A stretch of 64,000 bases of DNA from JAPOXR01 sp963662395 (GTDB taxonomy: Bacteria; Pseudomonadota; Alphaproteobacteria; Rhodobacterales; Rhodobacteraceae), in contig OY759511.1 in the NCBI GenBank assembly GCA_963662395.1, forward strand, positions 3,906,001 to 3,970,000, given 5' to 3'. How positions within the stretch are numbered: position 1 is the first letter of the stretch; every line of letters begins with the position of its first letter. Under the pieces are notes generated by a model that worked only from the letters and a program-made list of their open reading frames with translations, searched no databases and was not told the origin of the DNA. Both the position numbers and the translations under genes were made by a program. This document shows positions 34,988-43,940 of the stretch, in pieces.

Positions 34988-35316
34988 CCATCTCCGATAC
35001 CACCGTAGAGCGCGGCAGCGGAAACGTATTTGCCGATTTGGGCCATCCAGACGCCGCCGCTCACATCGTGAAGGCCGAACTGGTGACCCGGATCGACGCC
35101 ATCATCCGGCACCGCGGCATTACCCAGGCCGAGACCGGATGCCTGCTCGGCCTTTCCCAGCCTGACGTCTCGCGACTGCTCCGCGGCGATTTCCGCGAAT
35201 ATTCCCTGGAGCGACTGCTGCGCCTCCTCACGGCCCTCGGCCGCGATGTCGACATCGTCATTCGCCGCCCGCTCTCTCCTTCAGCCCCAGGAGTCGTGCG
35301 CATTGCCGCCGGCTAG
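34984..35316 (+). CDS. higA: HigA-type antitoxin, XRE helix-turn-helix
   Basis: A 110-residue XRE-family protein of the kind paired with phage-derived HigB toxins. The HTH is clear: ITQAETGCLLGLSQPDVSRL followed by GDFREYSLERLLRLLTALGRDVDIVI. It overlaps the end of the broken toxin frame by four bases and keeps a full open frame. In such modules the antitoxin binds the toxin and represses the shared promoter. Here it would be an orphan that may still act as a repressor. Confidence 0.85.
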   Translation: MTISDTTVERGSGNVFADLGHPDAAAHIVKAELVTRIDAIIRHRGITQAETGCLLGLSQPDVSRLLRGDFREYSLERLLRLLTALGRDVDIVIRRPLSPSAPGVVRIAAG

Positions 35317-36454
35317 AGCATCCGTGCGCCGGGCCGCAGACGCGGCGACCGTGGGCCGCTGGCTCAGGGCGCTGATCGTCGTCGATACGTCGGATGAGAT
35401 CTTCGACCCCCGCAGGCATTACTGACCAGCCGCCATTCGGGGACCGGAATCATCGGGCCAGCGCCCTGCGCCTCGGCCCGTTTTTTGCCGCCGACCGCGC
35501 GCTTGCAGAGGGGGAGGGGAGCCGGGCGGGAGCAAAGCCGCTGCCGGAGAGGGAGCGGCATTGACCGCAACCCGGGAGATCTGGGTACGACCACACTGAC
35601 CCATGCCATGTCGGGGTCGGGAAGCGACGCCGCTGCAGGTCCTGGCCGACATGACCACCATGGCCGCCTGGCTGGCGGAAGGGCTGGCGTCTTGACACCG
35701 GCGGAGCGAACGGCGCCGACACGACCTTCGCTGACGGTGCGCCGGCCAGTCGCCGGACGATCTGGTTGGCCCGGCAGGTGAGGGGGCCTGCCTGTCAAGG
35801 CGGGCCGTTCAGGCCGGAGGGTTCAGCACATGGAGAGGCGCGACGGACAAGTCCGCGGCGGAGGGGATCCTCCCCTGTATGGGGCGACGATCAAGCTGCC
35901 ATCCAGGCCGAAACTGCGCACGATCGGCATGAACAAATCAGTCCTCAGCCTGTCCGCTGGATTTCGCAGGCAAGCGGAGTTTTCCACAGGAAGTACCGCG
36001 CGCGATCACTGTATGACTTCTCTATTCCTTAATCCCAGCACTGCTGCCCCAAGGAAATAATCGCGTCATACCGCAGGAGCATCGCGTAATGCAGAAATTC
36101 CTGCCATGGCCCGAACGAAGGCAGCATTCGTCGGAGGAATACAGGGCGTCAACCCGCATGAGAACCGCATGTCGATCAGGATGACGGTCCAGACGTCGCG
36201 GCAATGCGGATGTTTTCCGGCTCTCCCGCCGGTTGCAGGCGCGTTTTCGACCGGTCCCGACTGCCGCCATGAAGAACTTTCAATGTCTCCGGCGGCCGGG
36301 GCGCTCGCCGCCCCCGAACCCCGGGCACTGCACGACAGGTCTTTGCCTGTCCGGCGGGCCGGCATGCTTCGACCACATCGCCGGGTGTGGCGGTGGCGGC
36401 GCAGCCGGCCTGGTCATTCATGGCCTCGGCTGCACTCCGCTCGAGGCGACCCAC
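35317..36454. other. Long stretch without a recognisable gene
   Basis: More than 1 kb between higA and the IS630 remnant. Composition shifts toward lower GC around 35920-36130 (for example the T/A-rich bases near 36015-36060), unlike the surrounding coding DNA. Short frames occur, but none has a known motif. It is best seen as decayed or foreign sequence; I cannot identify a parent gene. Confidence 0.45.
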
Positions 36455-36952
36455 CGGCCGGCCGGTCACGATTTCGAATACGGGCCGGGTGGCGCCGCAA
36501 ACCTGTTCATGCTCCATGCACCGGCAGGTGGCTTGCGCCATTGCCTGCGCCGCCACCGCCGCAGCCGGAAGGACTTCGCCAGGGTGCCGAAGGACCTTGC
36601 CGATACGCATTTTCCCGAAAGGAAAATTGTCCGGGTGATGGACAATCCGGACACGCACGAGCTGCCCGCTCTCCACGAGACATTCGTGCCCGAGGAGGCA
36701 GCCTGCCTGGCCGGAGGGCTCGATGTCCACCACACGCCGAAGCATGGCAGCTGGCTGAACATGGCCGAGACCGCGACCGGCGTGCTGTGCCGGCAGTGCC
36801 CTGACCGGCGGATACCGGACCGGGAGACGATGATACGCGAGGTCGGCGCATGGAAGGCGCATCGCAACGCGCCGTCCAAACCGGTGGACCGGCGGTTCAG
36901 GACACAGGACGCCCGCATGAAGCCGAAGTCTCCGTATCCATCAATTCAATGA
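36455..36952 (+). pseudogene. IS630-family transposase, C-terminal remnant
   Basis: About 165 residues of an IS630/Tc1-type DDE transposase. Visible are DFEYGPGGAANLFM, KIVRVMDNPDTHELPALHE with the second catalytic aspartate, VHHTPKHGSWLNMAE with the final catalytic glutamate, and the tail NAPSKPVDRRF ending YPSIQ at the natural stop. The N-terminal helix-turn-helix half is not found in any frame upstream, and several conserved positions have changed. It is a dead fragment. Confidence 0.8.
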
Positions 36953-36954
36953 TG

Positions 36955-37185
36955 TTCGGGTACCAGGTTCGACACACGTCCAGCCTGTCACCTTCTGCAG
37001 TCCGGTGCCCGCATCAACACCATCCGTGCCTGGCTAGGCCATGTCAGCCTCGAGACCACCAGCATCCATGCCGGGACCGATCCGGGATGAAGGCCAGGGC
37101 GATGGCGCTCACCGATGCCGCCGAGCCCGGACCGGATCGGCCGTGGAAGGAGAACAAGAGGGTGATGGCGTTCCTCGAGGCGTTC
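36955..37185 (+). pseudogene. Tyrosine recombinase (integrase), C-terminal remnant
   Basis: Pieces of the catalytic domain lie in three different frames: the box II arginine in VRHTSS (Arg codon 36970-36972), then HLLQSGARINTIRAWLGHVS from about 36990, ending GTDPG with a stop, and MKARAMALTDAAEPGPDRPW from 37087. In intact relatives these are continuous: RHTTATHLLQ, then the INTIRAWLGH segment with the second catalytic histidine, then the tyrosine. At least two frameshifts make it inactive. It lies right after the IS630 remnant, so the two may have arrived together. Confidence 0.75.
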
Positions 37186-37498
37186 CGAGCGGACAGGATC
37201 ATGTTGCGCAGGGGCGGAGATCCGGGTTCCGGCTCTCCGAAATCCCTCACTACGGGATGGCATTCCATGCAAGGGAAAGTCCGCCGGCCCCGGCTGGCGT
37301 CATCATGGTCCCCATGAATATCCCCGCAGGAATTCAGCCACGGGGTGTCGGAGCTGACCGAAACGACGAACCGGGACCCGTGCTCGATGTTACGCCCCCT
37401 GACCGGAGATCTGGCCAGCGAATGCGGGCGGCGTTCGAAATATCATGTTGCGGAGATTCCGGCGATGTCGCCGTCTAACCCGGCTCCTTTGAGCCACC
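37186..37498. other. Short stretch without a gene
   Basis: About 310 bases between the integrase remnant and the terminator/inverted-repeat region of the next operon. No frame here resembles a known protein. Probably the tail of the decayed island. Confidence 0.4.
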
Positions 37499-37522
37499 GC
37501 AACATATGCACTGATATGTTGC
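37499..37522. repeat. Inverted repeat GCAACATAT-N6-ATATGTTGC
   Basis: Perfect 9-base arms around GCACTG. AT-rich arms stand out in this GC-rich DNA. It sits just beyond the terminator of the hydantoin operon and could be an operator or a second hairpin; there is no T run. Confidence 0.6.
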
Positions 37523-37543
37523 ACACGACATTTCTGCGGCAGG

Positions 37544-37574
37544 AAAATCCGGGCGGCAGCTGCTGCGCCGCCCG
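37544..37574 (-). terminator. Intrinsic terminator of the hydantoin/pyrimidine operon
   Basis: On the minus strand: CGGGCGGC, a 9-base loop, GCCGCCCG, then GATTTTCC. The 8-pair GC stem and short T run lie 18 bases after the stop of the substrate-binding protein gene, the last gene of the operon. Confidence 0.7.
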
Positions 37575-37592
37575 AACCTGATGCGATGCCGA

Positions 37593-38582
37593 TCAGTTCA
37601 GTGCCTGGTCGGTGATGGCGTGACTCCATGCACCTTCAGGTGCCGCGGTGATGACCGGGTCCGAGCCGCCTGCCAGCAGGGTCTGGACCGTCCGCTCATA
37701 GTCGGCCGGGTCGAGTGAGCCGTCGGATCCGGCGGTGAGCTTGGCGATCTCGCCCATCATGCGTTTCTGGTGAAGCTCGGTCTGGGCACCGGTGGCGTCG
37801 TTGTCCAGCACGATTTCGGCTGCTTCATCAGGGTTGTCCTCGGCGTATTTCCAGCCGCGCATCGAAGCCCTGACGAACCGGACCATCCGGTCGACGAAAT
37901 CCGGATCGGACAGCGACTCCTCGAGCACGTAGAGCCCGTCCTCGAGCGTTGCCACACCGTGATCCTCGTATTTGAAGGTGATCAGCTCATCGGCCGACAA
38001 CCCGGCGTCAATCAGCTGCCAGTATTCGTTGTAGGTCATGGTGGAGACGCAATCGGCCTGTCCCTGCAGCAGCGGATCGACACTGAAGCCCTGCTTGAGG
38101 ACCGTCACGCCGCCATCACTGCCGTCGGTGGGAATGCCGAGCTGGCTCATCCAGCTCAGAAACGGATACTCGTTGCCGAAGAACCAGACGCCCAGGGTGT
38201 GGCCCGGAAAGTCGGATGGCGACGCGATTCCGCTATCCTTGCGGCAGCTCAGCATCATTCCGGAGGATTTGAATGGCTGGGCGATATTGACCAGCGGCAA
38301 TCCCCGCTCCCGGCTTGCCAGGGCAGACGGCATCCAGTCGATGATGACATCGGCACCGCCGCCCGAAATGATCTGCGGAGGTGCAATGTCCGGCCCGCCC
38401 GGATTGATGGTGACATCAAGACCTTCGTCGTCGTAATAGCCCTTGTCCAGCGCCACGTAGTAGCCGGCAAACTGTGCCTGGGTGACCCATTTCAACTGCA
38501 GCGTCACTTCATCAGCGGCCATTGCGGATCCTGCGGTCAGTGCCGCAACGAGGCCGGTGATGGTGGCAATGGTTCTTCTCAT
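37593..38582 (-). CDS. ABC transporter substrate-binding protein, NMT1/ThiY-like
   Basis: A 329-residue periplasmic binding protein. A signal peptide with a basic start and hydrophobic core ends at about residue 28 (AGSAMAAD). The mature part opens VTLQLKWVTQAQFAGYYVAL, the hallmark of the NMT1/THI5-like group that binds pyrimidines, riboflavin-like or hydantoin-like compounds. An AAAGGAAA ribosome site precedes the ATG at 38582. It is the last gene of an operon with two permeases, an ATPase, a dihydropyrimidinase, an amidohydrolase and an aminotransferase, so the ligand is probably a pyrimidine or hydantoin; this is inferred. Confidence 0.87.
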   Translation of the reverse strand: MRRTIATITGLVAALTAGSAMAADEVTLQLKWVTQAQFAGYYVALDKGYYDDEGLDVTINPGGPDIAPPQIISGGGADVIIDWMPSALASRERGLPLVNIAQPFKSSGMMLSCRKDSGIASPSDFPGHTLGVWFFGNEYPFLSWMSQLGIPTDGSDGGVTVLKQGFSVDPLLQGQADCVSTMTYNEYWQLIDAGLSADELITFKYEDHGVATLEDGLYVLEESLSDPDFVDRMVRFVRASMRGWKYAEDNPDEAAEIVLDNDATGAQTELHQKRMMGEIAKLTAGSDGSLDPADYERTVQTLLAGGSDPVITAAPEGAWSHAITDQALN

Positions 38583-38616
38583 GCGCTTTTCCTTTCTCTG
38601 ATTGGTCGGGGTCCGT

Positions 38617-39456
38617 TCAACCCCTGATCGATGGATGCCAGAACGTGACCCCCCGTTGCAACATGGCGACGGCACCGTAGAACATCGAGCCGGTCACCGC
38701 CGCCACCAGGATTTCGGCCCACACGACATCAAGCGCGAGCCGCCCGACCTCGGTGGAGATCCTGAATCCCATTCCCATGGTCGGCGAGCCGAAGAATTCG
38801 GCAACAATGGCGCCGATTAAAGCCAATGTGGTGCAGATTTTCAATCCATTAAATGCAAATGGCATCGCTGCCGGCAGGCGAAGTTTCAGCAGCGTCTGCC
38901 AGTAGGATGCATTGTAGGTCCGCAGGATGTCCCGCTGCATCTGCTCCGATGATGCCAGCCCCTGGACCATGTTGATCAGCATCGGAAAGAAGACCATAGC
39001 CACCACCACTGCCGCCTTCGACTGCCAGCCGAACCCGAACCACATCACGAATATCGGCGCCGTGCCGACGATGGGCAGCGCGGCCAGGAAATTGCCGACC
39101 GGCAAGAGGCCGCGGCGCAGGAACTCGGAACGGTCAACCAGGATTGCGACCAGCACCGCCGAGCCGCAGCCGATCGCGTAGCCGGAAAGCGCCCCCTTGG
39201 CGAAGGTCTGGACAAAGTCGATCCACAATATGTCGAGGCTTCGGGCGAAGGCGGCGGCGATTGCCGTCGGTGGCGGCAGGATGACACCCGGAACCTGCAG
39301 CCCGCGGACCAGCCCTTCCCATACCACCAGGATGGTGATACCGAAGATGAAGGGAACCGCGAACCGCGTCACCCTGGTCCGCTCCCGGGACGCCAGCATG
39401 ACGTTGAGCCGCCAGGCGACCAGCCAGAACCCGACAGCCAGCATCACCAGGATCAT
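38617..39456 (-). CDS. ABC transporter permease (NMT1-type importer)
   Basis: A 279-residue inner-membrane protein of the BPD (SsuC/ThiX-like) permease family with about six membrane spans. The family EAA loop is seen as DILRTYNASYWQTLLKLRLP. It overlaps the other permease gene by four bases (ATGA at 39453-39456), so both would be made together and form the membrane channel of the importer. It leaves a 34-base gap to the binding-protein gene. Confidence 0.88.
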   Translation of the reverse strand: MILVMLAVGFWLVAWRLNVMLASRERTRVTRFAVPFIFGITILVVWEGLVRGLQVPGVILPPPTAIAAAFARSLDILWIDFVQTFAKGALSGYAIGCGSAVLVAILVDRSEFLRRGLLPVGNFLAALPIVGTAPIFVMWFGFGWQSKAAVVVAMVFFPMLINMVQGLASSEQMQRDILRTYNASYWQTLLKLRLPAAMPFAFNGLKICTTLALIGAIVAEFFGSPTMGMGFRISTEVGRLALDVVWAEILVAAVTGSMFYGAVAMLQRGVTFWHPSIRG

Positions 39457-40319
39457 CGGGCCATTCCCATGCGGCGGAGCGTTGCCCGCTCGACCAGCCC
39501 GATGCCGCCGACCAGCATGGCGGCGAGAAAGGCGCAGCCGAGAAGTGCCGACCAGATCTGCACTGTCTGTCCGTAATAGCTTCCAACCAGCAGGCGGGCG
39601 CCGAGCCCGGCCACGGCGCCGGTCGGCAATTCGCCGACGATGGCGCCGACCAGCGACGCGGCAATGCCGACCTTCAGCGAGGTAAACAGGTAGGGCAGGG
39701 ATGCCGGCACCCGCAACTTCCAGAATACCTGCGACCGCGTGGCCGCATAGGTCCTGAGCAGGTCGATCTGAATCGGGTCCGGGCTGCGGAAGCCGGAGAC
39801 CATGCCAACCACCACCGGGAAGAAGCTCAGATAGGCGGAGATGACTGCCTTGGGGACCAGGCCCGAAATGCCGATCGAGAACAGCACGATGATGATCATC
39901 GGCGCCAGGGCAAGGATCGGAATCGTCTGGCTGGCAATGGCCCAGGGCATGACTCCCATATCCATGGCCCGGTTGTGGACAATGCCGACCGCAAGCAGGA
40001 TTCCCAGCATGGTGCCGATGGCGAAGCCGAGTACCGTTGCGGTGAGGGTGATCCAGCCATGGAACACCAGGCTCCGCTTGGAGGTGATCTTCTTTTCAAT
40101 CGTGGTTTCCCAGAGTTCGGTGAAGACCTGGTGCGGTGCCGGCAGGAGCGGACGGTCCTGGCGCATGGTGTCCCGGACAATCTCCGCCATGGTCAGTTCG
40201 GTGCCGGCCCGTTCGGCCTGGTCCCGGGTCCAGGTCGAGTTCAGGGTCACCGCCATCACGTACCATAGGGCAATGATGGCGCCGGCAACGGTCAGCACCG
40301 GTAGCAGTGAACGCATCAT
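39453..40319 (-). CDS. ABC transporter permease (NMT1-type importer)
   Basis: A 288-residue permease of the same family as its neighbour, with about six to seven membrane spans. The EAA loop reads IDLLRTYAATRSQVFWKLRVP. It has a longer N-terminal periplasmic part (about 25-85) between the first and second spans. The start lies 12 bases after the ATPase stop. The two permeases most likely form a heterodimer. Confidence 0.88.
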   Translation of the reverse strand: MMRSLLPVLTVAGAIIALWYVMAVTLNSTWTRDQAERAGTELTMAEIVRDTMRQDRPLLPAPHQVFTELWETTIEKKITSKRSLVFHGWITLTATVLGFAIGTMLGILLAVGIVHNRAMDMGVMPWAIASQTIPILALAPMIIIVLFSIGISGLVPKAVISAYLSFFPVVVGMVSGFRSPDPIQIDLLRTYAATRSQVFWKLRVPASLPYLFTSLKVGIAASLVGAIVGELPTGAVAGLGARLLVGSYYGQTVQIWSALLGCAFLAAMLVGGIGLVERATLRRMGMAR

Positions 40320-40331
40320 CCGGCCCGCAGC

Positions 40332-41132
40332 TCAGTCGTCAAGATGCCCCTCCCGCAGGCTGGCCCGGACCTGTCCGGCAACGGCTATGAATTCGGGCGT
40401 GTCACGGATGTCGAGCGAGCGCTGCCGGGGAAGCGGACTGTCGATGACGCCGGCAATTCGCCCCGGACGCGGGCTCATGACCACGATCTTCGTGGAAAGA
40501 TAGACCGCTTCGGGAATCGAATGGGTCACGAACAGCACCGTCATGCCGGTCTTTTGCCACAGGCCGAGCAGCTGTTCATTGAGGTGGTCGCGGACAATCT
40601 CGTCGAGGGCGCCGAAGGGCTCGTCCATCAGCAGGATTTCGGCATCGAAGGCCAGGGCGCGGGCGATGGACGCCCGCTGCTGCATGCCGCCGGAGAGCTG
40701 CCAAGGATAGCGGCGCTCGAACTCGGTCAGTTCGACCAGTTCCAGTACCTTGCGAATCCGCTCGTCGCGCTCGACCCGGTCATAGCCCATGATCTCCAGC
40801 GGCAGGCGGACATTGGCGGCGATGGTTCGCCATGGATAGAGCCCGGCCGCCTGGAACACGTAGCCATAGGCCCGGGCCATGCGGGCCTGGTCTGGCGTCA
40901 TGCCCTTGACCGAAATCGAGCCGGATGTCGGCTCCTCGAGCGCTGCCACCACCCGCAGGAAGGTGGTCTTGCCGCAACCCGATGGTCCGATCAGCGAAAC
41001 GAAATCGCCCTTGCCGATATCGAGATCGATGCCTCGCAATGCCTCCACCACGCCATCGGAGGTATCGAATACCAGGTCGAGATCCTTGGCCTCGATGACG
41101 GAGGTCCCGGTCAATGCTGGCTCGACCATCAT
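40332..41132 (-). CDS. ABC transporter ATPase (NMT1-type importer)
   Basis: A 266-residue ATPase with Walker A GPSGCGKTT, Q-loop VFQAAGLYPW, signature LSGGMQQRASIARAL and Walker B ILLMDEPFGALDE, plus the switch histidine in FVTHSIPEAVYL. It is of the SsuB/TauB/ThiZ type. Two ATGs stand in a row at the start; either could be used. It follows the dihydropyrimidinase by 24 bases. Confidence 0.93.
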   Translation of the reverse strand: MMVEPALTGTSVIEAKDLDLVFDTSDGVVEALRGIDLDIGKGDFVSLIGPSGCGKTTFLRVVAALEEPTSGSISVKGMTPDQARMARAYGYVFQAAGLYPWRTIAANVRLPLEIMGYDRVERDERIRKVLELVELTEFERRYPWQLSGGMQQRASIARALAFDAEILLMDEPFGALDEIVRDHLNEQLLGLWQKTGMTVLFVTHSIPEAVYLSTKIVVMSPRPGRIAGVIDSPLPRQRSLDIRDTPEFIAVAGQVRASLREGHLDD

Positions 41133-41156
41133 CCCGTCGGCAATGATCCCGGCACC

Positions 41157-42617
41157 TCAGATGCCGGCCGGAATGTTCATCGGATCGCGCTCGACCCGGC
41201 GTGGTGAGTTCAACTCCTTCCATTTCGACAGCGCCTTGTGTGCCGACGGGAAGGCCGGCCGCGGCACGAAGCGGCCGCGTCCAGGTTGCGGTTGCGAGTT
41301 CTGCCCCCACGCCCAGATCACCTCGCCGCGCGAGATGGTGTATCTGGCCTGCGCCTTGACCTCGAAGCCCTCGAACACGTTGTAGTCGAGGACCGATTTG
41401 TGACTGGTGGCAGTGATTGTCTTGTGGATCTTCGGATCCCAGACCACGATGTCGGCATCGGCGCCCGGCTGAAGGGCTCCTTTCTTCGGGTAGATGTTGA
41501 GAATCCTGGCAATATTGGTCGAGGTGACAGCAACGAATTCATTGGGGGTCAACCGCCCCTTCTCGACGCCCTCGGTCCACAGCACTGCCAGCCGTTCCTC
41601 GAGGCCGCCGGTCCCGTTGGGGATCATCGTGAAGTCATCGCGGCCCATATGCTTCTGTTCGGTGGTGAAGGCGGCATGATCGGTGGCAACCACCTGCAGC
41701 GAGCCGGCAGTCAGCCCGTTCCAGAGCCCGTCCTGGTGTTCCTTCGACCTGAATGGCGGCGACATGACCCGCCGCGCCGCATGGTCCCAATCCTTCGAGA
41801 AATACTCGCTCTCATCAAGGGTCAGGAACTGGATCAGGGGCTCACCATAGACCCGCATCCCCTTCTGCCTTGCCCTGCGGATCGCCTCATGGGCCTGTTC
41901 GCATGACACGTGCACGATATAGAGCGGCACTCCGGCGGCGTCGGCAATCATGATGGCCCGGTTTGCTGCCTCGCCCTCGACTTCGGCCGGCCGCGAATAG
42001 GCGTGACCTTCGGGTCCGGTAATGCCCTGGGCCAGGTATTTCTTCTGCAACTCGGCGACGATATCGCCATTCTCGGCATGGACCATCGGCAGGGCGCCAA
42101 GTTCCCGGCAGCGATTGAAGGAGGCGAACATCTCGTCATCCTCGACCATCAGCGCTCCCTTGTAGGCCATGAAGTGCTTGAACGAATTGACACCCATTTC
42201 GACGGCGTCCTTCATTTCGTTGAACACGTTCTCGTCCCAGCCGGTAATGGCCATGTGGTAGCCGATATCGGCGCAAATCTGCGGCTGCGACTTGCGGTGC
42301 CATTCCTTGATGGCGTTCCTGATCGAGCCATCGGGGCCCGGAAGGCAGAAATCGACCAGCATGGTGGTACCGCCGGCCGCCGCCGCCCAGCTTCCCGACT
42401 CGAAGGTCTCGGCGGCGGTGGTGCCCATGAACGGCATTTCAAGATGGGTATGCGGATCTATCCCGCCGGGAATGACATAGGCGCCCTCGGCATCCACGTA
42501 GCTGTCGCCGCTCAGATCCTCGCCGATTGCCTCGATGATCTCGCCGTCGATGCGGATATCCGCCTTGAAGATGCGGTCAGCGGTTACGACGGTTCCGCCC
42601 TTGATTACCTTGGACAT
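41157..42617 (-). CDS. hydA: Dihydropyrimidinase / D-hydantoinase
   Basis: A 486-residue zinc amidohydrolase that opens dihydrouracil, dihydrothymine or 5-substituted hydantoins to the N-carbamoyl amino acid. Metal ligands are visible: DPHTHLE (His57, His59), the segment FKHFMAYKG (147-154) with the lysine expected to be carbamylated, His180 in VHAENGD, LYIVHVSCE and ATDHAAF. The ATG at 42617 follows CAGGAGG at ideal spacing and is chosen over the TTG six bases earlier. Upstream in the operon lie the enzymes for the next two steps; downstream is the importer. Confidence 0.93.
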   Translation of the reverse strand: MSKVIKGGTVVTADRIFKADIRIDGEIIEAIGEDLSGDSYVDAEGAYVIPGGIDPHTHLEMPFMGTTAAETFESGSWAAAAGGTTMLVDFCLPGPDGSIRNAIKEWHRKSQPQICADIGYHMAITGWDENVFNEMKDAVEMGVNSFKHFMAYKGALMVEDDEMFASFNRCRELGALPMVHAENGDIVAELQKKYLAQGITGPEGHAYSRPAEVEGEAANRAIMIADAAGVPLYIVHVSCEQAHEAIRRARQKGMRVYGEPLIQFLTLDESEYFSKDWDHAARRVMSPPFRSKEHQDGLWNGLTAGSLQVVATDHAAFTTEQKHMGRDDFTMIPNGTGGLEERLAVLWTEGVEKGRLTPNEFVAVTSTNIARILNIYPKKGALQPGADADIVVWDPKIHKTITATSHKSVLDYNVFEGFEVKAQARYTISRGEVIWAWGQNSQPQPGRGRFVPRPAFPSAHKALSKWKELNSPRRVERDPMNIPAGI

Positions 42618-42676
42618 GTCCAATCCTCCTGATCATTCAATCCGCGGCCTGCCGCCGGGGCAGGGGCCTTCGCCGG

Positions 42677-43927
42677 TCAGTCGGCGATGCCGGCCGTCTC
42701 GACCACTGCATGCAGCAACACGTTGGCGCCGGCAGACGCCCATTCCCGGGTGATCTCCTCGGCCTCGTTATGCGAAAGCCCACCGACGCAGGGGCACATG
42801 ACCATGGCCGTCGGCGCCACCCGGTTGATCCAGCAGGCGTCATGCCCGGCGCCGGACACGATGTTGCGATGCGAGTAGCCCAGCCTTTCGGCGGCATTCC
42901 TGACCGCGGTGACGCAATCCGGGTGAAATTCGACCGGATCAAACCCGCCAACCTTTTCGAAGACAACCGACAATCCCATCTCGTCGCAGATCTTCTGTCC
43001 GCCCTCGCGCAATCTCTGCTCCATGTCGGTGATGACATCGAGTTTCGGAGAGCGAAAATCGACGGTGAAGACCGCGGTGCCCGGAATGACATTGCGGCTG
43101 TTGGGGTGAACCTCGATATGACCGGCAGCACCGACCGCATCCGGCTCGTGACTCCAGGCGATCTTGTCGACCAGTTCGAGAATCCTCGCCATGCCCAGCC
43201 CGGCATTGCGCCGCATCGGCATCGGGGTCGACCCGGTATGGCTCTCCCTGCCGATAATCGTGACCTGGATCCAGGCCAGGCCCTGCCCATGGGTCACCAC
43301 GCCGATATCGGTACCCTCGGCTTCGAGGATCGGGCCCTGTTCGATGTGCAGCTCGAAGAATGCATGCATTTTCCTCGACCCGGTCTGCTCATCTCCTTTC
43401 CAGCCGATCCGCACCAACTCGTCGCCGAAGGCCAGGCCGTCGGCATCCTGTCGTTCATGTGCCCATTCCTGGTCGAGCACGCCGGCAAACACGCCCGATG
43501 CCAGCATCGCCGGCGCAAACCGGGTTCCCTCCTCGTTGGTCCAGTTGGTCACCACGATCGACCGCTCGGTGGTGATGTCGAGATCATCGAGGGTGCGGAT
43601 GATCTCGAGCGCGCCGAGCACACCGAGCACACCGTCATACTTGCCGCCGGTCGGTTGCGTATCAAGATGTGAGCCGACATAGACCGGAAGCGCATCCGGG
43701 TCGGAGCCTAGCCTGGTGGCAAACATCGTCCCCATCTGGTCGACGCCGATTTCCATCCCGGCCTGCCTGCACCATCGGGCAAACAGCTCGCGGCCCTCGC
43801 CATCCTCGTCGGTCAGGGTCTGGCGGTTGTTGCCGCCGGCCACGCCGGGACCGATCCTGGCCATCTCGGCAATGCTTTCCCAGAGACGGGAGCCGTCGAT
43901 CTTCAGATTTGCAGCTGGTCCGGACAT
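42677..43927 (-). CDS. hyuC: N-carbamoyl amino acid amidohydrolase (beta-ureidopropionase type)
   Basis: A 416-residue M20-type metallo-amidohydrolase of the HyuC/AmaB group. Metal-binding segments are visible: GSHLDTQPTGGKYDG (86-100; His88 region and Asp98), WTNEEGTRF and FELHIEQGP, with SHTGSTPM and a late SGAGHDAC. It would hydrolyse N-carbamoyl-beta-alanine to beta-alanine, ammonia and CO2, or the corresponding carbamoyl amino acid from hydantoins. The start ATG at 43927 follows GAGGAGG. It lies 13 bases after the aminotransferase stop. Confidence 0.9.
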   Translation of the reverse strand: MSGPAANLKIDGSRLWESIAEMARIGPGVAGGNNRQTLTDEDGEGRELFARWCRQAGMEIGVDQMGTMFATRLGSDPDALPVYVGSHLDTQPTGGKYDGVLGVLGALEIIRTLDDLDITTERSIVVTNWTNEEGTRFAPAMLASGVFAGVLDQEWAHERQDADGLAFGDELVRIGWKGDEQTGSRKMHAFFELHIEQGPILEAEGTDIGVVTHGQGLAWIQVTIIGRESHTGSTPMPMRRNAGLGMARILELVDKIAWSHEPDAVGAAGHIEVHPNSRNVIPGTAVFTVDFRSPKLDVITDMEQRLREGGQKICDEMGLSVVFEKVGGFDPVEFHPDCVTAVRNAAERLGYSHRNIVSGAGHDACWINRVAPTAMVMCPCVGGLSHNEAEEITREWASAGANVLLHAVVETAGIAD

Positions 43928-43940
43928 GGCTGAAGCCTCC

